DNA of 43,878 nt. Origin: an uncultured Holophagaceae bacterium (lineage in GTDB: Bacteria; Acidobacteriota; Holophagae; Holophagales; Holophagaceae). This document shows, one piece after another, positions 1 to 9,191 of the stretch. Numbering within the stretch: position 1 is the stretch's first letter; each line of letters starts with the position of its first letter. The notes beneath the pieces were generated by a model. The model did no database searches. It was given only the letters and a program-made list of their open reading frames with translations, and was not told the origin of the DNA. A program made the translations under genes and the position numbers. The stretch is taken from positions 1-43,878 of the forward strand of contig CAIMQW010000167.1 of NCBI GenBank assembly GCA_903843705.1, read 5' to 3'.

Positions 1-1838
1 AGGCTGAAGCCCTCGATGTTGGTGATGTAGCGCACGCCCTCGGTCTCCGAGAGGATCTTCTCCACCTTCTTGCCCACCTCGTCCGTGCGCTGCAGGCTGG
101 CCGCGGGCGGGAGCTGCATATTGAGAAAGAAGTAGCCGTTGTCCTCCGTGGGTACGAAGCTGCTGGGCAGGGTCTTGCCGAGCACGCCGTCCAGGAGGGC
201 GAAGGCCGCAAGGATCACGAGAGGAATGGCGGCCTTGCGGATGAGGCGGTGGGACAGGGTCACGTAGCCGTGGGTGGCCCTGTGCAGGTAGTGGTTGAAG
301 CCGTCAAAGAACCGGGCCATGCGGCCGTACATCTGCTCCCGGGGCTTCAGGATGAGCGCGGCCAGAGCTGGCGAGAGGGTCAGGGCGTTGAAGGCCGAGA
401 TGAGCACCGAGACGGCGATGGTGACCGCGAACTGCTTGTTCAGGCGGCCCTGGATGCCGCCCAGGAAGGCCACGGGCAGGAACACCGAGGACAGCACCAG
501 CGCGATGCCCACGACCGGACCGGCCACTTCCCGCATGGCCTGGAGCGTGGCCTCCCGCGGCGCCATGCCTTCTTCGATGTGGTGCTCGACGGCCTCCACC
601 ACCACGATGGCGTCATCCACCACCAGGCCGATGGCCAGCACCAGGCCAAAGAGGGACAGCGTGTTGATCGAGAAGCCCAGCAGGGGAAACACGGCGAAGG
701 TGCCGATGAGCGACACGGGCACCGCGATCATGGGGATCAGGGTGGCGCGCCAGTTCTGCAGGAAGATGTAGACCACGAAGATCACCAGCAGCATGGCCTC
801 GCCGAGGGTCCAGAGGATCTCCTTGATGCCCTCTCTCACCGGGAGCGTGGTGTCCACGGCCACGGTGGTCTGCAGGTCCGTGGGGAAGCGCAGCTTGAGG
901 TTCTCCAGCTCCTTCTTGACCGCATCCCCCACAGCCAAGGAGTTGGACCCGGGGGCCTGGAAGATGGCGATGACACAGGCGGGCTGCTGGTTGAAGCGGC
1001 TGATCTGCTTGTAGCTCATGGCGCCCAGCTCGATGCGGGCCACGTCGCCCAGGCGGACCACAGACCCGTCCGAGTTGGCGCGCACGACGATGCGGGCGAA
1101 CTCTTCCGGCGTCTGGAGGCGGCCCTGGGAGCGGACTGTGTAGGTCATCTCCTGGCCCTTGGGCAGGGGCTCCGCCCCGATCTGCCCCGAGGGGTTCACG
1201 GAGCTCTGCTGCTGCACGGCCTTGTTGATGTCGGGCACCGTGATGCCCAGCTTGGCCAGCACGTCGGGCTTCACCCAGATCCGCATGGCGTAGTCGCCCG
1301 CGCCGAAGATGATCACCTGGCCCACGCCGGGGATGCGGTAGAGCGGATCGACGATGTTGATGGTGGCGTAGTTGGCCAGGAACAGAGAGTCGTAGGTGGA
1401 CTTGGGCGAGTAGACGGTGATCAGCATCAGCGCCATGCCCGTGGACTTTCGGATCACCATGCCGTTCTGGGTCACGTCCGTCGGCAGGAAGGGCTGGGCC
1501 TGGGCCGTGCGGTTCTGGGCATTGACCTGGTCGAGGCTGACATCCGTCTGCACATCGAAGGTGACGGTCTCGCTCATGGTGCCGTCGTTGGCGTTGGTCG
1601 ACTGCATGTAGAGCATGTTGTCCACGCCGTTGAGCTGCTGCTCCAGGGGCGCGGCCACAGACTGCTCGATGGTCACGGCATCGGCGCCGGTGTAAGTGGT
1701 CGAGATCTGGATCTGCGGCGGGACGATCTCGGGGAACTGGGCCACCGGCAGCCCGCGCATGCAGACCAGGCCCGCGATCAGGGTGATGATCGCGATGACC
1801 ATGGCCACGATAGGGCGGTTGATGAAGAACTTGACCAT
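1..1838 (-). CDS. RND multidrug efflux permease (AcrB/MexB type), C-terminus beyond window
   Basis: Inner-membrane proton-driven pump of a tripartite RND exporter. The first 612 or so residues are visible; the rest lies left of base 1. The protein starts MVKFFINRPIVAMVIAI, the usual HAE1-family opening, with a first transmembrane helix followed by the porter-domain stretch. The LFGLVLAIGLVVDDAIVVVE segment of transmembrane helix 4, with its proton-relay acidic pair, is present. Homologues are about 1040 residues, so roughly 40% is missing. The start lies 3 bp after the stop of the adaptor gene, so the two are co-transcribed as adaptor then permease. Substrate cannot be read from sequence; the family exports antibiotics, dyes, detergents and solvents. 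No local TetR or MarR repressor gene is present. The family call is secure. Confidence 0.93.
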   Translation of the reverse strand, partial: MVKFFINRPIVAMVIAIITLIAGLVCMRGLPVAQFPEIVPPQIQISTTYTGADAVTIEQSVAAPLEQQLNGVDNMLYMQSTNANDGTMSETVTFDVQTDVSLDQVNAQNRTAQAQPFLPTDVTQNGMVIRKSTGMALMLITVYSPKSTYDSLFLANYATINIVDPLYRIPGVGQVIIFGAGDYAMRIWVKPDVLAKLGITVPDINKAVQQQSSVNPSGQIGAEPLPKGQEMTYTVRSQGRLQTPEEFARIVVRANSDGSVVRLGDVARIELGAMSYKQISRFNQQPACVIAIFQAPGSNSLAVGDAVKKELENLKLRFPTDLQTTVAVDTTLPVREGIKEILWTLGEAMLLVIFVVYIFLQNWRATLIPMIAVPVSLIGTFAVFPLLGFSINTLSLFGLVLAIGLVVDDAIVVVEAVEHHIEEGMAPREATLQAMREVAGPVVGIALVLSSVFLPVAFLGGIQGRLNKQFAVTIAVSVLISAFNALTLSPALAALILKPREQMYGRMARFFDGFNHYLHRATHGYVTLSHRLIRKAAIPLVILAAFALLDGVLGKTLPSSFVPTEDNGYFFLNMQLPPAASLQRTDEVGKKVEKILSETEGVRYITNIEGFS

Positions 1839-1841
1839 GCG

Positions 1842-3002
1842 CTAGCGGCCCGGGGCGGCGGCTGGGGGGGTGGCGGGAACGGGCTTCACCACCTGGCCGG
1901 CGCTGACCTTCTGGGTACCCTCCACCACGACGCGGTCTCCCAGCGAGAGACCTTTCTCCACCACCACCTGGGTGCCCAGGCGCGGCCCCGTCTGGATCGG
2001 GCGGATTTCCACCTTGTTGTCGGCGCCCACCACGGCGACCTGGGAATTGCCCTGAACCTCCCAGACAGCCCGCTGGGGCACCAGGATGGCGCCCTTCCGC
2101 AGGCCCACGTCCGCGGCGACCTTGGCGAACTGGCCCGGACGCAGGAGGTGCTCGGGGTTCGGGAAGAGCCCGGCCAGCATGATGGTGCCGGTCTTCACAT
2201 CCACGTTGCGGTCCGCCATGAAGGGGTCGCCATGAAAGGGATAAGTCGTGCCGTCCGAGAGCACCAGGGTGAGGGTGCCCTTGCCGCCGCCCTTGGTGGC
2301 CCACTGGCGAGCCCAGCCCATGTACTCCTGCTCGTTGGCGCTGAAGTACACCTTGATGGGATCCACGGTGGATACCGTGGTCATGACCTTCTGGGGGTTC
2401 ACCAGGTCGCCCACCTGCACCTTCGCGATGCCGGCGATGCCGTCAATGGGCGAGGTGACGCGGGTCCACTGGAAGTTGAGCAGAGCCCGGTCATGGGCGG
2501 CCTTGGCGGCGTCCACATTGGCCTGGGCCTGGCGCAGCGAGGCCCGGGCGTTGTCGAGCTCCTGCTGGGAAATGGCCCGCTCGGCCACCAGGGGGGCAAA
2601 ACGCGCCACATCCAGGCTGGTCTTGTCGAGGGTGGCCTGGTCCCGGGCCAGGGCGGCCTTGGTCTGGTCCGCGGCGGCGGCGAGCTGCCGGGCGTCGATC
2701 TCGAAGAGCACATCGCCCTTGCGCAGGGCCGAACCCTCCCGGTAGACCTGGCGGAGCAGGTAGCCCTCCACCTGGGGGCGGATCTCGGCGTTCACGAAGC
2801 CATCCAGCGTGCCCACCCACTCATGGGTCAGCGGCACGTCCATCTGCACGGTCGGCTGCACACCCACCTGCAGCGGCGCCGCCGGCGGGCGGCCCTTACC
2901 GCCACAGGCCAGCAGGAGGGACGCCGCGAGCAGCGGCAGGGCTAGGGAGAGGCTCCAGGGAGCCTTTCTTTCCGCGAGGGGGAGCGCAATGGTTGAGGGC
3001 AT
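1842..3002 (-). CDS. RND efflux periplasmic adaptor lipoprotein (AcrA/MexA type)
   Basis: A 386-residue membrane fusion protein linking the RND permease to an outer-membrane channel. A signal peptide ends in a lipobox (LLLAC, Cys33), so it should be a periplasmic lipoprotein. A lipoyl half-motif follows, then an alpha-hairpin of about 100 residues rich in Ala, Gln and Asp (ALARDQATLDKTSLDVARF onward), the second lipoyl half around TSPIDGIAG, a beta-barrel domain and a membrane-proximal domain ending in a Pro/Ala-rich tail. It is the first gene of the operon, 3 bp upstream of the permease. An outer-membrane TolC-like gene is not in the window and may lie beyond the left edge. Length and layout are normal for the family. 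Confidence 0.93.
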   Translation of the reverse strand: MPSTIALPLAERKAPWSLSLALPLLAASLLLACGGKGRPPAAPLQVGVQPTVQMDVPLTHEWVGTLDGFVNAEIRPQVEGYLLRQVYREGSALRKGDVLFEIDARQLAAAADQTKAALARDQATLDKTSLDVARFAPLVAERAISQQELDNARASLRQAQANVDAAKAAHDRALLNFQWTRVTSPIDGIAGIAKVQVGDLVNPQKVMTTVSTVDPIKVYFSANEQEYMGWARQWATKGGGKGTLTLVLSDGTTYPFHGDPFMADRNVDVKTGTIMLAGLFPNPEHLLRPGQFAKVAADVGLRKGAILVPQRAVWEVQGNSQVAVVGADNKVEIRPIQTGPRLGTQVVVEKGLSLGDRVVVEGTQKVSAGQVVKPVPATPPAAAPGR

Positions 3003-3203
3003 ATTCCTTCCATCCTACCGTCCAGATCTGATCCCGCTCCAAAGCAATTCCAGAACTTCAGGGTTGTTGGCAAAGGCAACCTTTACGAATGGCGCGGGCG
3101 GCGGGTATAACCGTCCTCCTGGGCCCGTGTGGGGCTCGGGGACTTCCGCTCCTCGCCACCGACTGCCTCCCCGCCCACCGCCAGCCGTGAAAGGACCGAC
3201 CCC

Positions 3204-3917
3204 ATGAACCTGTTCGACCTGCCCACCGAGGCCGAGACCGCCGCAGTTGATGCCGCGATCACCACCCGCCAGTCCATGCGGGCCTACCTGCCCACGCCGG
3301 TGTCCCGGGAGACCGTGGCGGACATCCTCCGGGTGGCCTCCCGGGCGCCCTCGGGCACCAACACGCAGCCCTGGCAGGTCCACGTGCTGCTGGGCGCCGT
3401 CCGGCAGCGGGTGTCGGATCGCATCTGCGCGATCTTCGAGGATCCCGCTGAGCTCGCCCAGCACACGGACGAGTACGACTACTACCCCAAGGAGTGGGTG
3501 TCACCTTACGTCGACCGTCGCCGCAAGATCGGCTGGGACCTCTACCGGCTGCTGGACATCGCCAAGGGCGACAAAGACCGCATCCACCAGCAACACGCCC
3601 GCAACTACCGGTTCTTCGACGCACCCGTGGGGCTGATCTTCACCATCGATCGGATCATGCAGCAGGGCAGCTGGCTGGACTACGGGATGTTCCTGGAGAA
3701 CGTCATGGTGGCGGCCCGGGCCCGCGGCCTGCATACCTGCCCCCAGGCGGCCTTCACCCAGTTCCACCGGGTGCTCGCCGAGGAACTGGCTCTGAAGCCC
3801 GAGCAGATGGTGGTCTGCGGCATGGCCCTGGGCTACGCCGACCCCGCGGCGGTGGAAAACACGCTGGTCACCGATCGCGTCCCCGTGGAAGAGTTCGCGC
3901 AGTTTCTCGAGGACTGA
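3204..3917 (+). CDS. Nitroreductase family protein (FMN-dependent oxidoreductase)
   Basis: A 237-residue protein of the NADH/FMN nitroreductase fold. Family signs are the N-terminal TRQSMRAYL segment, which binds the FMN phosphate, and the SRAPSGTNTQPWQ motif. A C-terminal segment (MVVCGMALGYAD) closes the flavin pocket. Such enzymes reduce nitroaromatics, quinones or enones with NAD(P)H as cytosolic homodimers; the substrate is not predictable here. An upstream in-frame ATG at 3129 would add 25 residues of low-complexity Ser/Pro/Arg sequence. I chose 3204 because GAAAGGA sits just before it and the fold begins soon after. It is transcribed divergently from the efflux operon and converges on napB, with 7 bp between the two stops. 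It appears to be a single-gene unit. Confidence 0.88.
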   Translation: MNLFDLPTEAETAAVDAAITTRQSMRAYLPTPVSRETVADILRVASRAPSGTNTQPWQVHVLLGAVRQRVSDRICAIFEDPAELAQHTDEYDYYPKEWVSPYVDRRRKIGWDLYRLLDIAKGDKDRIHQQHARNYRFFDAPVGLIFTIDRIMQQGSWLDYGMFLENVMVAARARGLHTCPQAAFTQFHRVLAEELALKPEQMVVCGMALGYADPAAVENTLVTDRVPVEEFAQFLED

Positions 3918-3924
3918 CGGAGCC

Positions 3925-4377
3925 TTAACGTCGGAAGGTGCTCGCCACCAGGGGCGGGGCGTCGGTCCGCGGGACATGGCAGGACAGGCAGACGTAGCGG
4001 GCGCCCACCAGGGCTTCCCCCTTGACCACGGGGACCCGGCGCAGGTCCACGTAGTGGCTGGCGGGGATGGGCGTGGCCTCGCCCTTCTGCTTGGGTCCAG
4101 GAACGGCATGGCAGTCCACGCAGCCGTTGGCGCTCTGCGTGATAGGGAGGAAGTCCGCCACCGCATGGGGGATCACTGGCGGGTATTCCTTGTTGATGCG
4201 CTTCGGCAGGGACTTCTCGCCGGGCGCGGAGGCCTCGTCGTGGAACAGGGGTGGTGGAGTCACCTCGAACACGGAGGTGCGGGACAACCCCAAGTCGCGG
4301 TCAGGCACGGGCTTGACCGGGGGACCCGCCAGCACAGGGGCGGCGCAGAGGGTGAGGAGCAGGATGGAATGGCGCAT
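3925..4377 (-). CDS. napB: Periplasmic nitrate reductase, dihaem cytochrome c subunit NapB
   Basis: A 150-residue exported cytochrome that passes electrons to NapA. A short signal peptide (MRHSILLLTLCAAPVLAG) precedes the mature domain. Two haem c attachment motifs are visible, CVDCH (86-90) and CLSCH (130-134). His71 and His108 are well placed as the distal axial ligands known for NapB. The start lies 11 bp after the napA stop, behind AGGGGAG, so it is translated from the napA transcript. Size and motif spacing fit NapB closely. The gene order napA-napB without napC, napD, napG or napH is unusual and is discussed as a finding. Confidence 0.93.
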   Translation of the reverse strand: MRHSILLLTLCAAPVLAGPPVKPVPDRDLGLSRTSVFEVTPPPLFHDEASAPGEKSLPKRINKEYPPVIPHAVADFLPITQSANGCVDCHAVPGPKQKGEATPIPASHYVDLRRVPVVKGEALVGARYVCLSCHVPRTDAPPLVASTFRR

Positions 4378-4388
4378 GGCGAACTCCC

Positions 4389-7130
4389 CTAGACGACCTT
4401 GGTGATGCGGACGGCGCACTTCTTGAAGTCGGTTTCCTTGGAGATGGGGCAGGTGGCGTCGAGCGTGACCTTGTTGATGAAGACGCCTTCGTCGAACCAA
4501 GGCACGTAGACGAGGCCGCGCGGCACCTTGTTCCGGCCGCCCAGGGTGACCCGCGCCTGGATCTTGCCCCGCCGAGACTCGATCCAGGCCAGCTCGCCAA
4601 CCTTCAGGCCGCGCTTCTCGGCATCCTTGGCGTGCATGAACAGCAGGGCCTCTGGTACCGCGGCATGCAGCTGGGGCACGCGCCGCGTCATGCTGCCGGA
4701 GTGCCAGTGCTCCAACACCCGCCCCGTGCAGAGCCAGAGGTCATAGGTGGCGTCTGGCGACTCGGGCGGCTCCTGCCAGGGCCGGAAGAAGATCTTGGCC
4801 CGGCCGGGCAGCGCCTTGGCCTCGCCGGGCTTGGGTCCCGTCAGGTCGCCGGAGGGCAGCTTCTTCATGGCCGTGCCGTAGAAGTCGATGCCCGAGCCCT
4901 TCTTGGCGTAGGGGTCGTACTCATCGTTGAAGCGCCAGAGAGTCTCCTTGCCCTCCACCACGGGCCAGCGCAGGCCCGCCACGTCACGCTGGAAGTAGGT
5001 GTCGAAGGGCGCCAGGTCATGGCCATGCCCCAGGCCGAAGCGCCGGTATTCCTCGAAGAGGGCCTTCTCCGGGAACCAGCGGATGTTGGCATGCACCACC
5101 GTGGAGTTGGGCTTGTCGAAGGCCACCGGATCGGGCCATGCGCAAGCCTTGGCGGCATTGGTGGCGAAGAGCACGTCGTAGAGGGTGGACTCGGGCTTGA
5201 GGCCCTGGGCCGCTGCCGCGGCCAGCACGTCCGGCAGCTTGCCCTTCGTGAAGCCCGGCGCCTCCAGACCTGGTATCGGCTGCTCGCCCCACACCTCAGC
5301 CAGGGTGAAGCGCTTGGCGAACTCCATCATCTGCCACACGTCGCTGCGGGCCTCGCCCGGCGGCAGGACGACCTGGCGCCAGAGCTGGGTGCGGCGCTCG
5401 GCGTTGCCATAGCCGCCCCACTTCTCATAGATCATGGCCGAGGGCAGGATGAGGTCCGCCACCTTTGCGGAGAGGGTGGGATACACATCCGATACCACGA
5501 TGAAGTTGTCGTGCTTTCGCGCCGCCTCGATGGTGTGGTTGGCATTCGCGGAAGACTGGAAGGGATTCGTGACCTGGACCCAGAGCCAGCGGATCTTTCC
5601 GTCTTCGAGATCCCGCATCATCTGCACGATGTGGCTGCCGACCTTGGGATTGATCGTGTTCGGCGGCAGGTTCCAGATCGCCTCCGCGTCTTTGCGATGG
5701 GCCGGATTATCCACGGTCATGTCCGCAGGCAGGCGATGGGCGAAGGTGCCCACCTCCCGGGCCGTGCCGCAGGCGGAGGGCTGCCCTGTCAGCGAGAAGG
5801 CCCCCGCGCCGGGTCGGGCCTGCTTGCCCGTGAGCAGGTGCACCATGTAGGCCTGCTCGTTAACCCAGGTGCCGCGGGTGTGCTGGTTGAAGCCCATGGT
5901 CCAGAAGGAGACCTGCTTCCGTTTGGGGTTGGCGTAATCGTCGGCCAGCTGCACGAGCTTGGCCTTGAAGGCCTCTATGGACTCGTCCGGATCGCCCTTG
6001 GCGACCCTCGCCACGAAGTCCAGGGTGTAGGGCTCCAGCCCCTTCTGGAACTCCTCGTAGGTGATGAGCCAGTGCTGCTGTGGGGTGCTGGAGGCGGTCT
6101 GGGGCCGCTCGTGGCGTGCATCGGGATTCAGGCCCTGGGCAATGGCCTCGTCCCGGGTCAGCACCACGGTCTTCTGGCGGGCCAGGGTGTCCTTCTCGGC
6201 GGGGTAGGCCTTCAGGATGTCCTCCCGGAGGCCGAAGCCGATGTCCACGGCGCCTGCCGCGAACACACAGTGCTTCGCCACATAGTCCTGGTCCACGGCC
6301 CCGCGCTTGACGATCTCCCGGGCCAGATAGTTCCAGATGGCGAGGTCCGTATTCGGCTTGAAGACGATCTCCAGATCCGCGCCCTCGGAGGTGGCGTTGG
6401 CATAGGTGGTGAGGTTGATGACCCGGTAGTCGGGCCGGCGCAGTCGCTCATCCATGACCCGGGCCCAGAGCATGGGGTGCATCTCCGCCATGTTGGCGCC
6501 CCAGGTGATAACGGCGTCCGTGAGTTCGATGTCGTCGAAGCAGCCTGAGGGCTCGTCGATGCCGAAGGTCTGCATGAAGGCCGTCACCGCTGAGGCCATG
6601 CAGTGCCGGGCGTTGGGGTCCAGGTTGTTGGAGCGCCAGCCGGCCTTCACCAGCTTCACGGCCGCGTATCCCTCCATGATCGTGTACTGACCCGACCCCA
6701 TCACCGCCACGCCCGTGGGTCCCAACGCTTGGTGGGCTTTGGTCCACTGCGCCTTCATGACGTCGAAGGCCTCCTTCCAGGTGACCTCCTCGAAGTCTCC
6801 CTGCTTGTCGTACACCCCGTTCTTCTTGCGCAGCAGCGGCCGCTTCAGCCGGTCGGCGCCGTAGAGGATCTGGGCGCAGGCATAGCCCTTGGCGCAGAGC
6901 AGGCCCCGGTTCACGGGGTTCTGGGGGTCGCCCTTCACGGCCACGACCCGGCCCTCCTTGGAGGCGATGCGGATCCCGCAGCCGGTGCCGCAGAAGCGGC
7001 AGACGCCCCGCTCCCAGTTCCAGCCCTTGGCTTCGGTTGGCAGGGCTTCAAGGGGCAGGCCAGTGGCCCCGATTGCGGCCGTGGTGAAACCGGCCTTGAG
7101 GAAAGTCCGCCTGGTGAGCTGCAGCGACAT
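4389..7130 (-). CDS. napA: Periplasmic nitrate reductase catalytic subunit NapA
   Basis: A molybdopterin enzyme reducing nitrate to nitrite in the periplasm. The N-terminus carries a twin-arginine signal (RRTFLKA), so it is exported folded. A [4Fe-4S] site is formed by C44, C47, C51 and C79 (CRFCGTGC, then LLCAKG). The molybdenum-ligand cysteine is C177 in NARHCMASA, as known for NapA. At 913 residues it is longer than the enterobacterial type (about 830) and nearer the long NapA forms. An ATG 12 bp upstream (7142) is possible, but GGAGG inside that codon run lies 5 bases before the ATG at 7130, so I chose 7130. It is co-transcribed with napB. No membrane quinol dehydrogenase or NapD chaperone gene is present here. 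Confidence 0.95.
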   Translation of the reverse strand: MSLQLTRRTFLKAGFTTAAIGATGLPLEALPTEAKGWNWERGVCRFCGTGCGIRIASKEGRVVAVKGDPQNPVNRGLLCAKGYACAQILYGADRLKRPLLRKKNGVYDKQGDFEEVTWKEAFDVMKAQWTKAHQALGPTGVAVMGSGQYTIMEGYAAVKLVKAGWRSNNLDPNARHCMASAVTAFMQTFGIDEPSGCFDDIELTDAVITWGANMAEMHPMLWARVMDERLRRPDYRVINLTTYANATSEGADLEIVFKPNTDLAIWNYLAREIVKRGAVDQDYVAKHCVFAAGAVDIGFGLREDILKAYPAEKDTLARQKTVVLTRDEAIAQGLNPDARHERPQTASSTPQQHWLITYEEFQKGLEPYTLDFVARVAKGDPDESIEAFKAKLVQLADDYANPKRKQVSFWTMGFNQHTRGTWVNEQAYMVHLLTGKQARPGAGAFSLTGQPSACGTAREVGTFAHRLPADMTVDNPAHRKDAEAIWNLPPNTINPKVGSHIVQMMRDLEDGKIRWLWVQVTNPFQSSANANHTIEAARKHDNFIVVSDVYPTLSAKVADLILPSAMIYEKWGGYGNAERRTQLWRQVVLPPGEARSDVWQMMEFAKRFTLAEVWGEQPIPGLEAPGFTKGKLPDVLAAAAAQGLKPESTLYDVLFATNAAKACAWPDPVAFDKPNSTVVHANIRWFPEKALFEEYRRFGLGHGHDLAPFDTYFQRDVAGLRWPVVEGKETLWRFNDEYDPYAKKGSGIDFYGTAMKKLPSGDLTGPKPGEAKALPGRAKIFFRPWQEPPESPDATYDLWLCTGRVLEHWHSGSMTRRVPQLHAAVPEALLFMHAKDAEKRGLKVGELAWIESRRGKIQARVTLGGRNKVPRGLVYVPWFDEGVFINKVTLDATCPISKETDFKKCAVRITKVV

Positions 7131-7307
7131 GAGGGCCTCCATGGGGGGAAGTATATCTAGGATACGACAGTCCGAAATATGAATAAATCGTCACAAATCC
7201 GTTCGGCCAAAGATTCGTTCCTCCGGCCATGCAAGTATGGATCCCCGCCCGGCTCCGCGCTTGGCGAAGCGGGTCTTGGGATCTCGGACCGTGGGGGGCG
7301 GGCTTCT

Positions 7308-8360
7308 CTAGGCCTTGGTCGGCACGAAGGGCTTCGGCCTGCGGTCACTCCCCTGGCGCTCGAACATCCAGCCCGGATACTCCGAGGGCAGGGCGCTGAC
7401 CTCGTCCAGGCGAGCCAGTTCCTCTGCAGTCAGCACCAGGTCCGCCGCGGCCAGGTTGTCCTCCAGCTGCGCCAGCGACTTGGCCCCGATGATGATGCTC
7501 ATGACCTGGGGCTTGGCCAGCAGCCAGGCCAGAGCCACCTGGGCCACGGACACGCCGTGGGCCGCTGCGACTTCGCGCATGATCGCCACGCAGGCCCAGG
7601 CCCGCTCCGTATCCACGGGCGGGAAGTCGAAGGCGGTGCGGCGGGCGCCCTCGGCGGTGGGGGCTCCGGGGCCGAACTTGCCCGACAGCAGGCCCCCCGC
7701 CAGGGGGGACCAGACCATCAGGCCGAGCTTCTCCTCGGTGAGCATGGGTACCAGCTCCCGCTCCAGGTCCCGGCCGGCGATGGAGTAGTAGGCCTGCAGG
7801 GTCTCGAAGCGGGCGTAGCCCTTGGCCTCACTGACCCCCAGCGCCCGGGCGATCTTCCAGGCGGACCAGTTGGAGACGCCGACATAGCGCACCAGCCCCT
7901 GGCGGACCAGGTCGTCCAGGGCCCGGAGGGTCTCCTCGATGGGGGTAACGGCATCGTTACCGTGGATCTGGTAGAGGTCGATGTGATCCGTCTGAAGGCG
8001 CTCCAGACTGGCCTGGACCGAGTCCATGATGTGCCCCCGGGAGGCGCCCTTGTCATTGGGCCGGGAGCCCATCTCCCCGAAGACCTTGGTGGCGATGATG
8101 ACGTCCTTGCGGACGACCCCCAGGTTCTTGAAGGCCTGGCCCAGCAGCCGCTCGGAGTGGCCGAAGGAGTACACGTCAGCAGTGTCGAAGAAGTTCACAC
8201 CCGCGGCCAGGGCCCGGGCGACGAGCCCGTCCACCTCGGCCTGGCCCAGCTGGCCAATGGCCTTCCAGAAGCCGGCGTCGGCATTGCCGCCGAAGGTCAT
8301 GGCGCCAAGGCAGATCTCCGAGACGAAAATTCCCGTGCGGCCGAACTGGTTGTACTTCAT
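7308..8360 (-). CDS. Aldo/keto reductase
   Basis: A 350-residue NAD(P)H-dependent aldo/keto reductase with a TIM barrel. The catalytic tetrad is readable: D59 and Y64 in FDTADVY, K92 in IATKVF and H133 in YQIHG. The C-terminal IIIGAKSLAQLEDNL segment is the usual cofactor phosphate-binding loop of this family. It resembles the broad YajO/Tas-like subgroup; the natural carbonyl substrate cannot be told. It lies upstream of napA on the same strand, but 177 bp separates its stop from the napA start, so a shared transcript is uncertain. It appears intact, and the start is supported by GGAG about 8 bases before the ATG. Confidence 0.92.
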   Translation of the reverse strand: MKYNQFGRTGIFVSEICLGAMTFGGNADAGFWKAIGQLGQAEVDGLVARALAAGVNFFDTADVYSFGHSERLLGQAFKNLGVVRKDVIIATKVFGEMGSRPNDKGASRGHIMDSVQASLERLQTDHIDLYQIHGNDAVTPIEETLRALDDLVRQGLVRYVGVSNWSAWKIARALGVSEAKGYARFETLQAYYSIAGRDLERELVPMLTEEKLGLMVWSPLAGGLLSGKFGPGAPTAEGARRTAFDFPPVDTERAWACVAIMREVAAAHGVSVAQVALAWLLAKPQVMSIIIGAKSLAQLEDNLAAADLVLTAEELARLDEVSALPSEYPGWMFERQGSDRRPKPFVPTKA

Positions 8361-8445
8361 GGCAGGACTCCTTGGTGCTAGGGAAGGGAATGGTCGCGGG
8401 GCCGGTGCCTTGTGTCAAACCCTCGGCGGTCAGCCGCTACCGAGT

Positions 8446-8488
8446 GCAGGCCCGACCGCCCTTCGTGGGGGAAGGCGGTCGGGCCTGC
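8446..8488 (-). terminator. Long GC-rich hairpin, probable terminator after the deacylase gene
   Basis: Perfect 15-bp inverted repeat (GCAGGCCCGACCGCC and its complement) with a 13-base loop, placed between two minus-strand genes. It lies downstream of the YbaK-like gene. There is no clear T-run, so termination is inferred from stem strength. A second, weaker hairpin lies beside it at about 8422-8444. Confidence 0.5.
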
Positions 8489-8540
8489 GCTATCGGATCC
8501 GATCACTCAAGCGGCAGGGGCAAGAAGGCCCCCAATCCGC

Positions 8541-8996
8541 TTACATCTCCATGAGCCGGGGGTGCACCAGGCGCGCGAAGTCCTGGTAGGACATCCGCAC
8601 GGCCTCGGTGTGGTCACCGCCGTTGAAGACGATTTCCTTGTCCTTCGCCAGCTGCGGATCCACCAGCACCTCCATGTTGAAGAGGTTGCCGAAGGGCGGC
8701 ATGGCGCCCACCTCGCAGTCGGGGAATTCGAAGCGGAACTCGCCTTCACGGGCGATACGGGCATGCTGGGCACCGGTGGAGTGCTCCAGCTTGGCCAGGC
8801 TGACGTGGCGCGTGCCGGGGAGCACGGCCATGGCGAGCTGGCCGTCCAGGTCCACGATCACGGTCTTGGCCATGTCCTGCCCCGCCACGTGAAGGGATTG
8901 GGCCACTTCCATGGCCGTGTAGGCGGGACGGTGGGGCATGGCGCTGTAGGCCACGTGGTGATTCTCCAGGAAAGCTTTCAGGCGGGGAGTGAGCAT
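8541..8996 (-). CDS. YbaK/EbsC-type aminoacyl-tRNA deacylase
   Basis: A 151-residue single-domain protein of the YbaK/ProRS-editing (INS-like) family, which hydrolyses mischarged tRNAs such as Cys-tRNA(Pro) or Ala-tRNA(Pro). Family marks include a conserved lysine in QDMAKTVIVD and the GAMPPFGNLFNMEVLVDP stretch, with the Gly-x-x-Pro-Pro-Phe-Gly loop typical of the fold. A longer reading frame exists upstream, but GAAGGAGG lies just before the ATG at 8996, and homologues begin near this point. It is transcribed divergently from the dehalogenase-like gene. Exact tRNA specificity is unknown. Confidence in the family is high. Confidence 0.85.
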   Translation of the reverse strand: MLTPRLKAFLENHHVAYSAMPHRPAYTAMEVAQSLHVAGQDMAKTVIVDLDGQLAMAVLPGTRHVSLAKLEHSTGAQHARIAREGEFRFEFPDCEVGAMPPFGNLFNMEVLVDPQLAKDKEIVFNGGDHTEAVRMSYQDFARLVHPRLMEM

Positions 8997-9191
8997 CGCT
9001 GCCTCCTTCGGGGAAAGGGCAGGGACAATGTCGGTCCGGCAGGCCCTCTCCACAATCCATTCGCGGAGGTTTCCGGCCGAGCCCCAAGGCCCGCAGAGGG
9101 CCTTACGGCACCGCGAGATTCCTGATAACGAGTTCTTTCTCATGTTTAAGGCGGCGCGGAGGGGAGAGAATCAACGCTCAGAGGTCTGGCC

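Noticed and set aside
249..2945. An 898-codon open frame on the plus strand opposite the efflux genes
   Set aside because: It is His/Gly/Asp-rich shadow sequence antisense to clear RND and adaptor genes, a product of high third-position GC; no ribosome-binding site or family resemblance.
4632..6548. A 638-codon open frame opposite napA
   Set aside because: Antisense to a motif-complete NapA, with the same low-complexity shadow composition.
7143..7307. FNR- or CRP-type site upstream of napA
   Set aside because: TTGTGACGATTTATTCA on the minus strand hints at half a site, but the second half does not match, so I do not call it.
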